Shown here: one piece after another, positions 56,707 through 64,000 of the stretch
Numbering within the stretch: the first letter of the stretch is position 1
How the letters are laid out: each line of letters opens with the position of its first letter
Origin: Trichomonas vaginalis G3
Lineage: Eukaryota; Parabasalia; Trichomonadida; Trichomonadidae
Length of the DNA: 64,000 nt
Direction of reading: 5' to 3'
Assembly (NCBI RefSeq): GCF_026262505.1
Contig: NC_067204.1
Location: 19,384,860 to 19,448,859, forward strand
The notes under the pieces: model-generated
Told to the model about the DNA's origin: nothing
The model's database searches: none
Seen by the model: only the letters and a program-made list of their open reading frames with translations
Translations under genes and position numbers: made by a program

Positions 56707-57318
56707 TTACATGTATTTTTCAGCAACTTCGTCAAATAATTTTATAGCTTTATCTATCTCATCTACTTCAAACGTTTCTTTACCTTTTATGGGAGCACCA
56801 TACATTTTCTCAAACTTTTCAAGTAGTTCTGTTTCAGCAGCTCTCATATCGTTAACGAACACAACCTTGACTATATTGACTGTACTGTCATATCTTTGAG
56901 TTATATTATATGTTCTTCCTATCTTATATCTCTTTGTATTGAAGTCCTTCGGTTTCTGAACGATGTAAAGTAAGCCTTCACTGCAACGTTCCGTATCGAA
57001 TGAACCATAAGTTATGAAGTTATATCCAACAACTAGGTCTAACCATAACAAAACTATTGGTATAAGACTTTTGTCTATAAGATATGCTCTTGTTCCATGA
57101 AATGCTACTGATATCATAAGCTCAGGATTTCTTGTCAAAAATTTCTGAGTTGAAGCATTTCTAACCCAGTCCTTCGGTTTCTTTCCAAATGGAGATATAA
57201 TGTCTGACAAAGAATATTTGTTGTATTTCTTTGAGTATCTTACGTTTAAATCACCTATTCTAACCAATTTGGTGTCATTGTCTATCTTTTTAACTGTTTC
57301 AAACTCAGTGTTTGTCAT
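56707..57318 (-). CDS. KilA-N protein with GIY-YIG (T5orf172/MUG113-type) end, B copy
   Basis: 203 residues from MTNTEFETVKKIDNDTKLVR. Domain layout as in the element M protein at 26926-27537: KilA-N-like half (DWVRNASTQKFL, AFHGTRAYLIDKSL), then GLLYIVQKPKD, YKIGRTYNITQRYDS, AAETELLEKFEKM. By eye about 95% of residues agree although the two elements belong to different families. Element A has no copy. It may cleave or mark DNA, or act as a regulator. It looks whole. Confidence 0.82.
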   Translation of the reverse strand: MTNTEFETVKKIDNDTKLVRIGDLNVRYSKKYNKYSLSDIISPFGKKPKDWVRNASTQKFLTRNPELMISVAFHGTRAYLIDKSLIPIVLLWLDLVVGYNFITYGSFDTERCSEGLLYIVQKPKDFNTKRYKIGRTYNITQRYDSTVNIVKVVFVNDMRAAETELLEKFEKMYGAPIKGKETFEVDEIDKAIKLFDEVAEKYM

Positions 57319-57375
57319 ATATGTCTTTACATACAAAATAAATAAAAAATAAAAAAATAAAACTAACTTTATTTT
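57319..57375 (-). promoter_or_regulatory. Two-part KilA-type leader/promoter
   Basis: Minus strand: AAATAAAGTTAGTTTTATTT, T-rich DNA, TTATTTTGTATGTAAAGACA before the ATG at 57318. Confidence 0.5.
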
Positions 57376-58045
57376 TTCTGTCTTGTATAAAAGATATGAT
57401 TTCAGGGATTTTTTTTACGAAGTGTCAAAGTTCACTTCGTAAAAAAATAACAGTTATATAATGAAATTTGGTCATTTTTTTACGATTTTCATGAGTTTTA
57501 GGCGACCAGGTTTTTTCCCTACTCGCAATTTTCACGATTTTCATGAGTTTTAGGCGAGTAAGATTTTCTATCTTGTATAAAAGATATGATTTCAGGGATT
57601 TTTTTTACGAAGTGTCAAAGTTCACTTCGTAAAAAAATAACAGTTATATAATGAAATTTGGTCATTTTTTTACGATTTTCATGAGTTTTAGGCGACCAGG
57701 TTTTTTTCCCTACTCGCAATTTTTCACGATTTTCATGAGTTTTAGGCGAGTAAGATTTTCTATCTTGTATAAAAGATATGATTTCAGGGATTTTTTTTAC
57801 GAAGTGTCAAAGTTCACTTCGTAAAAAAATAACAGTTATATAATGAAATTTGGTCATTTTTTTACGATTTTCATGAGTTTTAGGCGACCAGGTTTTTTTC
57901 CCTACTCGCAATTTTTCACGATTTTCATGAGTTTTAGGCGAGTAAGATTTTCTATCTTGTATAAAAGATATGATTTCAGGGATTTTTTTGACGAAGTGTC
58001 AAAGTTCACTTCGTAAAAAAATAACAGTTATATAATGAAATTTGG
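57376..58045. repeat. Four 191-bp direct repeats with conserved hairpin
   Basis: Units start near 57380, 57570, 57760 and 57955. Each has TCTTGTATAAAAGATATGAT, a hairpin with TTTTTTTACGAAGTG arms and an 8-nt loop, AACAGTTATATAATGAAATT, and GAGTTTTAGGCGACCAGG / GAGTTTTAGGCGAGTAAG. TTGTATAAAAGATATGATTTCAGG resembles a KilA-type leader, so the unit may have arisen from a promoter region. No gene. Confidence 0.85.
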
Positions 58046-58603
58046 TCATTTTTTTCAGCAAAAATATATTTTAGGGTAGAAGGTTAGATCTAACCTGTTC
58101 TCTACCCTCTTTTCTACCCTCTTGAATTTTCATGATTTCATCGTACATGTTTTGTCAAGACTTCATCGTACATGTTTTGTCAAGACTTCTTCGTACATGT
58201 TTTGTCAAGACTTCTTCGTAAATGTTTTGTCAAGACTTCTTCGTAATGAGCGTAAATCAGACAAAAATATATTTTAGGGTAGAAGGTTAGATCTAACCTG
58301 TTCTCTACCCTCTTTTCTACCCTCTTGAATTTTCATGATTTCATCGTACATGTTTTGTCAAGACTTCTTCGTACATGTTTTGTCAAGACTTCTTCGTACA
58401 TGTTTTGTCAAGACTTCATTGTAAATGACCAAAAATAATGTTTATGTTAGAATGTTAGATCTAACATGTTTTCTAACATGTTTTCTAACATGGTCTAAAA
58501 CACACAAAACTCATGAAATTTCATACGGAATTCAGCAAAAATAAAGTTTATGTTAGAATGTTAGATCTAACATGTTTTCTAACATGTTTTCTAACATAAC
58601 TAT
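58046..58603. repeat. Left inverted repeat block beside the orphan gene (B)
   Basis: Palindrome modules at about 58072, 58276, 58448 and 58552 with 25-bp units (TTCGTACATGTTTTGTCAAG) in inverted orientation relative to 59620-61670. The last two modules use ATGTTAGATCTAACAT with GTTAGAA arms, the first two use GGTTAGATCTAACC with GGGTAGAA-type arms. Confidence 0.8.
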
Positions 58604-59542
58604 TTACAAGCGTTTTACATGGTATATGTTGCGATGGTTCATGACTCTAAACAGTTTTGTAGCTTCTATTTCTTCGCTGAGGATATCGAATGTTTTAACT
58701 ATGCCGAAAGTCTCTTTATACTTCTTCTTGACGTCAGATAGAAGGAAATCTTCTGCTGTTGGATAGTTTTTGTTCAGAAATGCTAACATGTCCATTTTAT
58801 CTTCTGCTGGCTTTTCTGATTCTTTCTTTAAGTCTGCATAGTCGTTTCTCATTCTTTCTATCTCTTTGACGGAGTAGTTATATCTCCTCATTGCCGCTTT
58901 ACATTTTGAACATTGCGGGTTCATTTTTGCGTTATATTCTGAAACCTTACCTGCTAAAACAACTAAAGCGTCAATGGTTTTCTTTAACTCAAAAGTTGCT
59001 GGTTTTATCTGTTTGTTCCATACTTTGCCTCTTTTATCTTTATCTCTTATCTGCCATACACATTCAGCAACTAACGAAACAAAGTTGTCGTAGGTCTTAA
59101 ATTCTTCAGATTTATATATGTCAGAGATGTTCTTATATAACATGTCGCAATCTTTGTCCATAACCTTATGGTTGCAATGAAATCCTAGAAACTCATAGTT
59201 TACCTTTCGTATGAACTTCTTTATTTCTACTGAGTCAGTTGCTTTGACTTCTATTTCATCGAATTCAGGAATAGTGAGCTTTTGCTGCTGAATTTCAGGC
59301 AATTTGGGTAAATGGTCAATAATGTCCTCCATTTCATAAAGATACTGTTCATTTGTTTCATCTTTCGCACTACAGTCCAAAGTACTTGTTAAAAGTTCTT
59401 GCTTTATCTTCTGGATTTCTGTTTCGAAAGTATATGAAGAAGGAATGAAGCTTTTCATCTCTACTAACATTGACGTAGGATTCATGACTAACGAGTTTGG
59501 TGCTGTTGTTGTTTGAAGTGTTGTTGTGCCGATTGTTGACAT
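58604..59542 (-). CDS. Orphan 312-residue Maverick protein with CxxC pair (copy in B)
   Basis: Starts MSTIGTTTLQTTTAPNSL, same length as the element A protein (3566-4504), with about 20 scattered substitutions by eye, mostly conservative (for example MQDLIDHLPK against MEDIIDHLPK), and the CSKCKAAMRRYNYS segment unchanged. Kept frame with mild change suggests constraint. It lies between inverted repeat blocks. Function unknown. Confidence 0.77.
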   Translation of the reverse strand: MSTIGTTTLQTTTAPNSLVMNPTSMLVEMKSFIPSSYTFETEIQKIKQELLTSTLDCSAKDETNEQYLYEMEDIIDHLPKLPEIQQQKLTIPEFDEIEVKATDSVEIKKFIRKVNYEFLGFHCNHKVMDKDCDMLYKNISDIYKSEEFKTYDNFVSLVAECVWQIRDKDKRGKVWNKQIKPATFELKKTIDALVVLAGKVSEYNAKMNPQCSKCKAAMRRYNYSVKEIERMRNDYADLKKESEKPAEDKMDMLAFLNKNYPTAEDFLLSDVKKKYKETFGIVKTFDILSEEIEATKLFRVMNHRNIYHVKRL

Positions 59543-59600
59543 TTTATTTTTTTATACAAAATAAAAAAAATAAAAAAAATAAAACTAACTTTATTTTTTA
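59543..59600 (-). promoter_or_regulatory. Two-part KilA-type leader/promoter
   Basis: Minus strand: AAATAAAGTTAGTTTTATTT then T-rich DNA with TTTTATTTTGTATAAAAAAA before the ATG. Parallels 4505-4565. Confidence 0.45.
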
Positions 59601-59619
59601 TTTCGGGAAAATTCATGAA

Positions 59620-61670
59620 AATTCAAGAGGTTAGAAAACATGTTAGAAAACATGTTAGATCTAACATTCTAACATAAATTATATTTTTGTCTGATTTACA
59701 CTCATTACGAAGAAGTCTTGACAAAACATTTACGTTCATGTTTGACAAAACATTTACGATGAAATCATGACAAAGCATGTACGTTCATGTTTGACAAAAC
59801 ATTTACGAAGAAGTCATGAAAATTCAAGAGGTTAGAAAACGTGTTAGATCTAACATGCTAACATAAATTATATTTTTGCTGTAAATTTCATGATTTTCGA
59901 GAGTTTTAGACCATGTTAGAAAACGTGTTAGAAAACATGTTAGATCTAACATTCTAACATAAATTATATTTTTGGGTCCTTTACACTCATTACGATGAAG
60001 TCATGACAAAACATTTACGTTCATGTTTGACAAAACATTTACGAAGAAGTCTTGACAAAACATTTACGAAGAAGTCTTGACAAAACATTTACGTTCATGT
60101 TTGACAAAACATTTACGAAGAAGTCATGACAAAACATTTACGAAGAAGTCATGACAAAACATGTACACTCATTACGATGAAGAAGTCTTGACAAAACATG
60201 TACGAAGAAGTCTTGACAAAACATTTACGAAGAAGTCATGACACTTTTTCATTAGATAACTGTTATTTTTTGACGAAGTGAAGGTTGACACTTCGTCAAA
60301 AAAATCCCTGAAATCATATCTTACATACAAAAAAATACAAAATAAAACTAACTTTATTTTTTCTATCTTAAGGAAATTCATGACAAATTCATGAGGTGAA
60401 ATGAGGGTAGAAAAGAGGTTAGATCTAACCTTCTACCCTAAATTATATTTTTGGGTCCTTTACACTCATTTACGAAGAAGTCTTGACAAAACATTTACGA
60501 TGAAATCATGACAAAACATTTACGAAGAAGTCTTGACAAAACATGTACGTTCATGTTTGACAAAGCATGTACGAAGAAGTTTTGACAAATCATTTACGAA
60601 GAAGTCTTGACAAAACATGTACGAAGAAGTCTTGACAAAACATGTACGAAGAAGTCTTGACAAAACATGTACGAAGAAGTCTTGACAAAACATGTACGAA
60701 GAAGTCTTGACAAAACATGTACGTTCATGTTTGACAAAACATTTACGAAGAAGTCATGACAAAACATTTACGTTCATGTTTGACAAAGCATGTACGAAGA
60801 AGTCTTGACAAAACATTTACGATGAAATCATGACAAATTCAAGAGGTGAAAAAACAGGTGAAAAAACAGGTGAGATCGCACCTCTTCACCTAAACATTAT
60901 TTTTGGTCCGGGAACAAAATGAACGAGGTCAGGATGTATGTAAATACATTTGAATTCATTCATAACACCCTTTGTAAGCTCATAAAATGCTTGTTTTGAG
61001 GTCGAGCCACTTTTGGCTCCACCGTATTCTTTCAACCAAAACTCAAGAATTTCCTGCATGAATTTTATATAAAAACCAACCGTCTGTATTCCGACGGTTG
61101 CTATATTCTTCACAAAATGCCTTATAATACTCTTCCCAGGACTTATTTTCCAACAACTTTCTAAAGTCTTTCCTAAACTGACTGACTGACGGCACAAAGT
61201 GGCTTAACGAAAACATTTACGAAGAAGTCATGACAAATTCAAGAGGGTAGAAATGAGGTTAGATCTAACCTTCTACCCTAAATTATATTTTTGTCTGATT
61301 TACGCTCATTACGATGAAGAAGTCTTGACAAAACATTTACGAAGAAGTCTTGACAAAACATTTACGAAGAAGTTTCGACAAAGCATGTACGTTCATGTTT
61401 GACAAAACATTTACGAAGAAGTCTTGACAAAGCATGTACGTTCATGTTTGACAAAGCATGTACGATGAAATTCATGAAAATTCATGAGGTGAAATGAGGG
61501 TAGAAAAGAGGTTAGATCTAACCTTCTACCCTAAATTATATTTTTGGGTCCTTTACACTCATTACGAAGAAGTCTTGACAAAACATTTACGAAGAAGTCA
61601 TGAGTTTTCTACGATGTTAGAAAAAATGTTAGAAAAAATGTTAGATCTAACATGCTAACATAAACATTAT
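59620..61670. repeat. 25-bp array and palindrome modules, right block of B
   Basis: Copies of ACGAAGAAGTCTTGACAAAA and the variants ACGTTCATGTTTGACAAA and ACGATGAAATCATGACAAA are mixed with palindrome modules at about 59635, 59832, 59926, 60396, 60845, 61250, 61493 and 61615. A hairpin with TTTTTGACGAAGTG arms is at 60264-60305. Apart from the remnant at 60886-61130, no gene is supported. Confidence 0.85.
60886..61130 (-). pseudogene. Conserved remnant of unknown gene inside the repeats (B)
   Basis: Matches 6823-7041 of element A (GIQTVGFYIKFMQEILEFW, GAKSGSTSKQAFYELTKGVM, HPDLVHFVPGP). The match reaches a little further upstream here (ESCWKISPGKSIIRHF). Same TTCCCGGACC end. Family not recognised. 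Confidence 0.45.
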
Positions 61671-61673
61671 TTT

Positions 61674-62531
61674 TCAATACTTTTTCAGCACTTTTCCGTA
61701 GTTATATATGAAAGACAATTCGAGATAAAAGTCATAGTACAATGGAATAATATGTTGCCACACATTTGTTTGTGAACCAAACTTGAAAGTCAGAGAAACT
61801 GTTACTAGGTGGTTCGTAGAATTTAGAAGCAAAGTCATAAAAGTCCTTACCAATACATAGAAAACTATTGTTGCTTGAACTGAAACTTGCATGACACATA
61901 ACATTTTGAGGGTCAAACACGTTTCTATAAACTGTCAAATCTGCTGGTGGAAGTATAAATTTAAATGGACCATCTGGTGGTAATGGTTCGTTCTGGTTTA
62001 CCGAAGAAATTGTGCCCAAGAACGTTTGTCTACTTTCCAAAATAAAAACTCTGTATCTCTTGGAGGGTTAATTTCAATCTTTTGAAATGAAACGGTGGAG
62101 TTCATCTTGTCATATTCTAGTTTCAGATAGTATGTTCCATTTAGTAAAGAGTCGTATTTTTCTTGAAATTCCCAATAATATTTGTTCATTTGAGTTTGAA
62201 AGTCATTTAGAGTTTTCTCAAGACTTTCGTCTAAACGAACTGTAAAGATCCTCATTTCGTCAAATTTGTCTATTAGACCATCATGACCTTTATACTGCCC
62301 ATGAAAATATACTGCGAACATAAATGCGTTAGTTCTATTTGAAAACAAAACTCTTCTAAATCCTATTGCCTTTGCATCTGAAGGACTTTGAAGCCAACGA
62401 ATTGGATAGTCAAACCTGTATGCTCGGGATGAAATTTCTTCATCTGAAATAGTCCTACCAGCATTTGTAAAGATATAGTCTAACGGTTTTGTATCTGCTA
62501 CTTTTGTTCTTTGTTTTTCAACCTGAAGCAT
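61674..62531 (-). pseudogene. Conserved structural-type Maverick protein, broken copy in B
   Basis: Copy of the 286-residue gene at 8257-9117, from MLQVEKQRTKVAD to the PLYYDFYLELSFIYNYGK end. Broken at about two places. Same leader with TTTTTAC. Confidence 0.75.
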
Positions 62532-62636
62532 TTAATATATGTAAAAATATATTGTTTTAAAATAGTATGCCATTTCATATTTCTCATCTAACAAACAAGT
62601 TTCCCAACGGTCTTCTCCAACAAACTCAGCGTACAT
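62532..62636 (-). CDS. Possible 34-residue small protein (copy in B)
   Basis: MYAEFVGEDRWETCLLDEKY in the same place as 9118-9222; frame open over the full length with one visible residue change. The stop abuts the next ATG. Confidence 0.38.
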   Translation of the reverse strand: MYAEFVGEDRWETCLLDEKYEMAYYFKTIYFYIY

Positions 62637-62682
62637 TTCAAATAAAATAAAAAAATATTTTTTTCTTTACTTAACATAACCG

Positions 62683-63252
62683 CCTGCTGCCATAAGTCTT
62701 TGACGCCAACCCATACCAGCTAATGAAGGTTGACTTGGTTTAGTTTCCAAACTAAACTTTGGTTTTGGTTTATCTTCAGTTTTTGGTTTTTCTTTCTTCT
62801 ATCGGTTTTTCGTCACTTTTCGGTTTCTCTGACTTTACCTCACCTGCAGGAACAGTTGTGTCGTCAACATCTTCATAAATATCATATGCCATTTGTTTTT
62901 GTTTTCCTTTCAACTTTTTGTGTTTGTTGTAAAGTTTAGAATATTTCGACTCTAAGTCAATGAGATGTTCTATAATGAACTGTTGGTCAGTGAAGTAAAC
63001 TTTTCCATCTGTTGTCTCGAAAGCTCCTTCAGACTTCAATATTTTATTTGTGAGAGTCTGTTTCTTTTTTGAGATACTAGCCGTTCATTTTTATGAAAAG
63101 TGACTTTGTAGTTAGGGTTTGTATTTCCAGACCTGGCATTTTCTATTATTGAATTTTTCTCTTCATCTGTAAGTTCTTTTGACGGGTTTTGACAATGGTT
63201 CTGAACTTTTTGTTTGTGGTGTCAAATCTACCGTTTCAACTTCTTCGGTCAT
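62683..63252 (-). pseudogene. Charged Lys/Thr-rich Maverick protein, broken copy in B
   Basis: Copy of 9315-9836, recognisable by FIIEHLIDLESKYSKLYNKH and the charged tail; the far 3' part encodes LAGMGWRQRLMAAGGYVK. Broken at about three places. The leader TTTTTTACTGAGATGAA is kept. Confidence 0.65.
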
Positions 63253-63271
63253 TTCATCTCAGTAAAAAATT

Positions 63272-63424
63272 TTAGTTTGGTTTGTTTTCAACTGGTTGTT
63301 GTTGTTTTTTAAGTCGGTCTAAAACTTCCTGAGGTATAGGAAGAACTTGACAAACACGTTGTGTAACTGCTGGAAGCCGACAAATCCATCTTGAACCCAT
63401 TTGTCTCAATGCTGTATTGTTCAT
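63272..63424 (-). CDS. 50-residue basic protein (copy in B)
   Basis: MNNTALRQMGSRWICRLPAV..., same frame and length as 9856-10008 with about one difference near the end (Pro to Asn/Thr-type change in KPQQ). Its conservation supports a real small gene. Confidence 0.6.
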   Translation of the reverse strand: MNNTALRQMGSRWICRLPAVTQRVCQVLPIPQEVLDRLKKQQQPVENKPN

Positions 63425-63436
63425 TTCATCTCAGTA

Positions 63437-63844
63437 AAAAATTTTACATTCCCCGTTTGAGGCGGTTGAGGTTGGTTATTGTTTACCCATTGTTGTGCAT
63501 GGTTATATCCTCTGTTAAAGAATCTTTCACCTTGGTCCATATAGTGTCCTGCTTGGTTATAGTAGTCATTTGCTTTGTTATAATAGTTTCCTGCTTGTCT
63601 TCCTACATTGTCCATCCATCCTTGAACTTTTCCTCTTGTTTCAGGATTTGGAATAAGATTTGTTGCATCTCGTGCTACATCCCAACCTTTCTGTACAGTT
63701 TGGTATAATAGGTTGTGCTTTCTCTTTAAGTATACCTAATGTACTCAAAATCTTCCTTCCAACTCCAAATACACCTCTGGCTATTGTTCCCACTGCGGGT
63801 AAAAATCTAGATGCAACTCCTGCTAATGCGCCAAATAAACCCAT
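63437..63844 (-). pseudogene. Gly/Ala-rich amphipathic protein, broken copy in B
   Basis: Copy of 10028-10429: MGLFGALAGVASRFLPAVGT, then NYYNKANDYYNQAGHYMDQG and the Pro/Gln tail. Broken at about one or two places. Confidence 0.65.
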
Positions 63845-63861
63845 TTCTTATGGGTTAAAAA
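63845..63861. promoter_or_regulatory. 17-bp divergent spacer (copy in B)
   Basis: TTCTTATGGGTTAAAAA, the same as 10430-10446. Confidence 0.5.
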
Positions 63862-64000
63862 ATGACGAATCCAAACAAGGACCCCTATGTTTCTAAAGCG
63901 ACAAAGAAAGCACTCATGGTAAAAATCTTTAGTTCAACACCAAATGCTTGGTTTATGGATATCTTGGAAAACATTCCGAGGTATAAGAAGAGATGGACCA
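63862..64000 (+). CDS. Maverick rve integrase, start only, cut by window edge
   Basis: Begins MTNPNKDPYVSKATKKALMV, like the integrase at 10447, and reaches the first-Asp strand WFMDIL before the window ends. The copy is close to that of element A over this short stretch; the rest is outside the window. Confidence 0.75.
   Translation, partial: MTNPNKDPYVSKATKKALMVKIFSSTPNAWFMDILENIPRYKKRWT

Larger units (their letters stand above)
41721..64000. mobile_element. Maverick/Polinton element B, left and middle part
   Basis: Starts with the family terminus after a run of A and continues to the right edge of the window, where its integrase gene begins. Gene order: coiled-coil and Pro/Gln-rich structural genes, major capsid, small proteins, penton-like protein, SF3 helicase, SSB-like protein, packaging ATPase, KilA-N pair, the orphan protein in repeats, small virion-type proteins, integrase. 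From 52814 on it is a close copy of element A. The capsid region is tandemly duplicated and broken in many places; the middle genes mostly look whole. It looks young. Confidence 0.88.

Noticed and set aside
1-64000. tRNA or rRNA genes
   Set aside because: No tRNA cloverleaf or rRNA-like conserved core was noticed on either strand by reading.

Overview
The window looks like part of the genome of a trichomonad, very probably Trichomonas vaginalis or a close relative. It is AT-rich, has no recognisable house-keeping gene, tRNA or rRNA, and is built almost wholly from Maverick/Polinton elements of the kind that fill that genome, plus a decayed MULE transposon, a fold-back MITE and several satellites. 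The species call is inference from this composition; no single-copy host gene confirms it. All Maverick parts are treated here as fossils.

Layout. (1) 1-15939 is the right-hand part of one Maverick ('A'): helicase remnant, a possible SSB, packaging ATPase, KilA-N remnant, a 312-residue orphan protein set in inverted repeats, about 2.5 kb of 25-bp and palindromic repeats, small structural-type proteins, integrase, a phage-like fibre, a DNA adenine methyltransferase and a right terminal inverted repeat. (2) 15985-18440 is a satellite of about 250-bp units, each made of four back-to-back palindromes. (3) 18614-19825 is a broken MULE transposase. (4) About 19925-37540 is a second, unrelated Maverick ('M'): packaging ATPase piece, penton-like protein, collagen-like and phage-collar fibre, integrase, KilA-N/GIY-YIG and KilA-N/DUF3627 proteins, protein-primed DNA polymerase B and major capsid protein. 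(5) 38225-39600 is a rearranged left-end piece of the A family ('D'), followed by two hairpin satellites and a fold-back element to 41590. (6) 41721-64000 is the left and middle part of another A-family Maverick ('B'), with a 3.37-kb tandem duplication across its capsid region. It runs off the right edge just inside its integrase gene. By eye 52.8-64.0 kb of B and 1-10.5 kb of A are close copies, so A and B are young, while D and M look more decayed or rearranged.

How the parts fit. The A/B family has capsid, penton-like, ATPase, integrase and fibre genes plus an SF3 (D5/DUF5906-type) helicase, but no polymerase B was seen across what the two copies cover together (about 27 kb). M has a polymerase B. 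Both families carry a nearly identical two-gene KilA-N cassette (KilA-N/GIY-YIG then KilA-N/DUF3627) in which mainly the presumed DNA-reading segment of the second protein differs, which points to exchange between families. Structural-type genes share a short TTTTTAT box about 10 nt before the ATG, sometimes as a 17-18 bp bidirectional spacer; KilA-type genes share a longer, two-part AT-rich leader. A family of palindromes centred on GTTAGATCTAAC changes both arms together from copy to copy and is the most striking structure that the genes do not explain.
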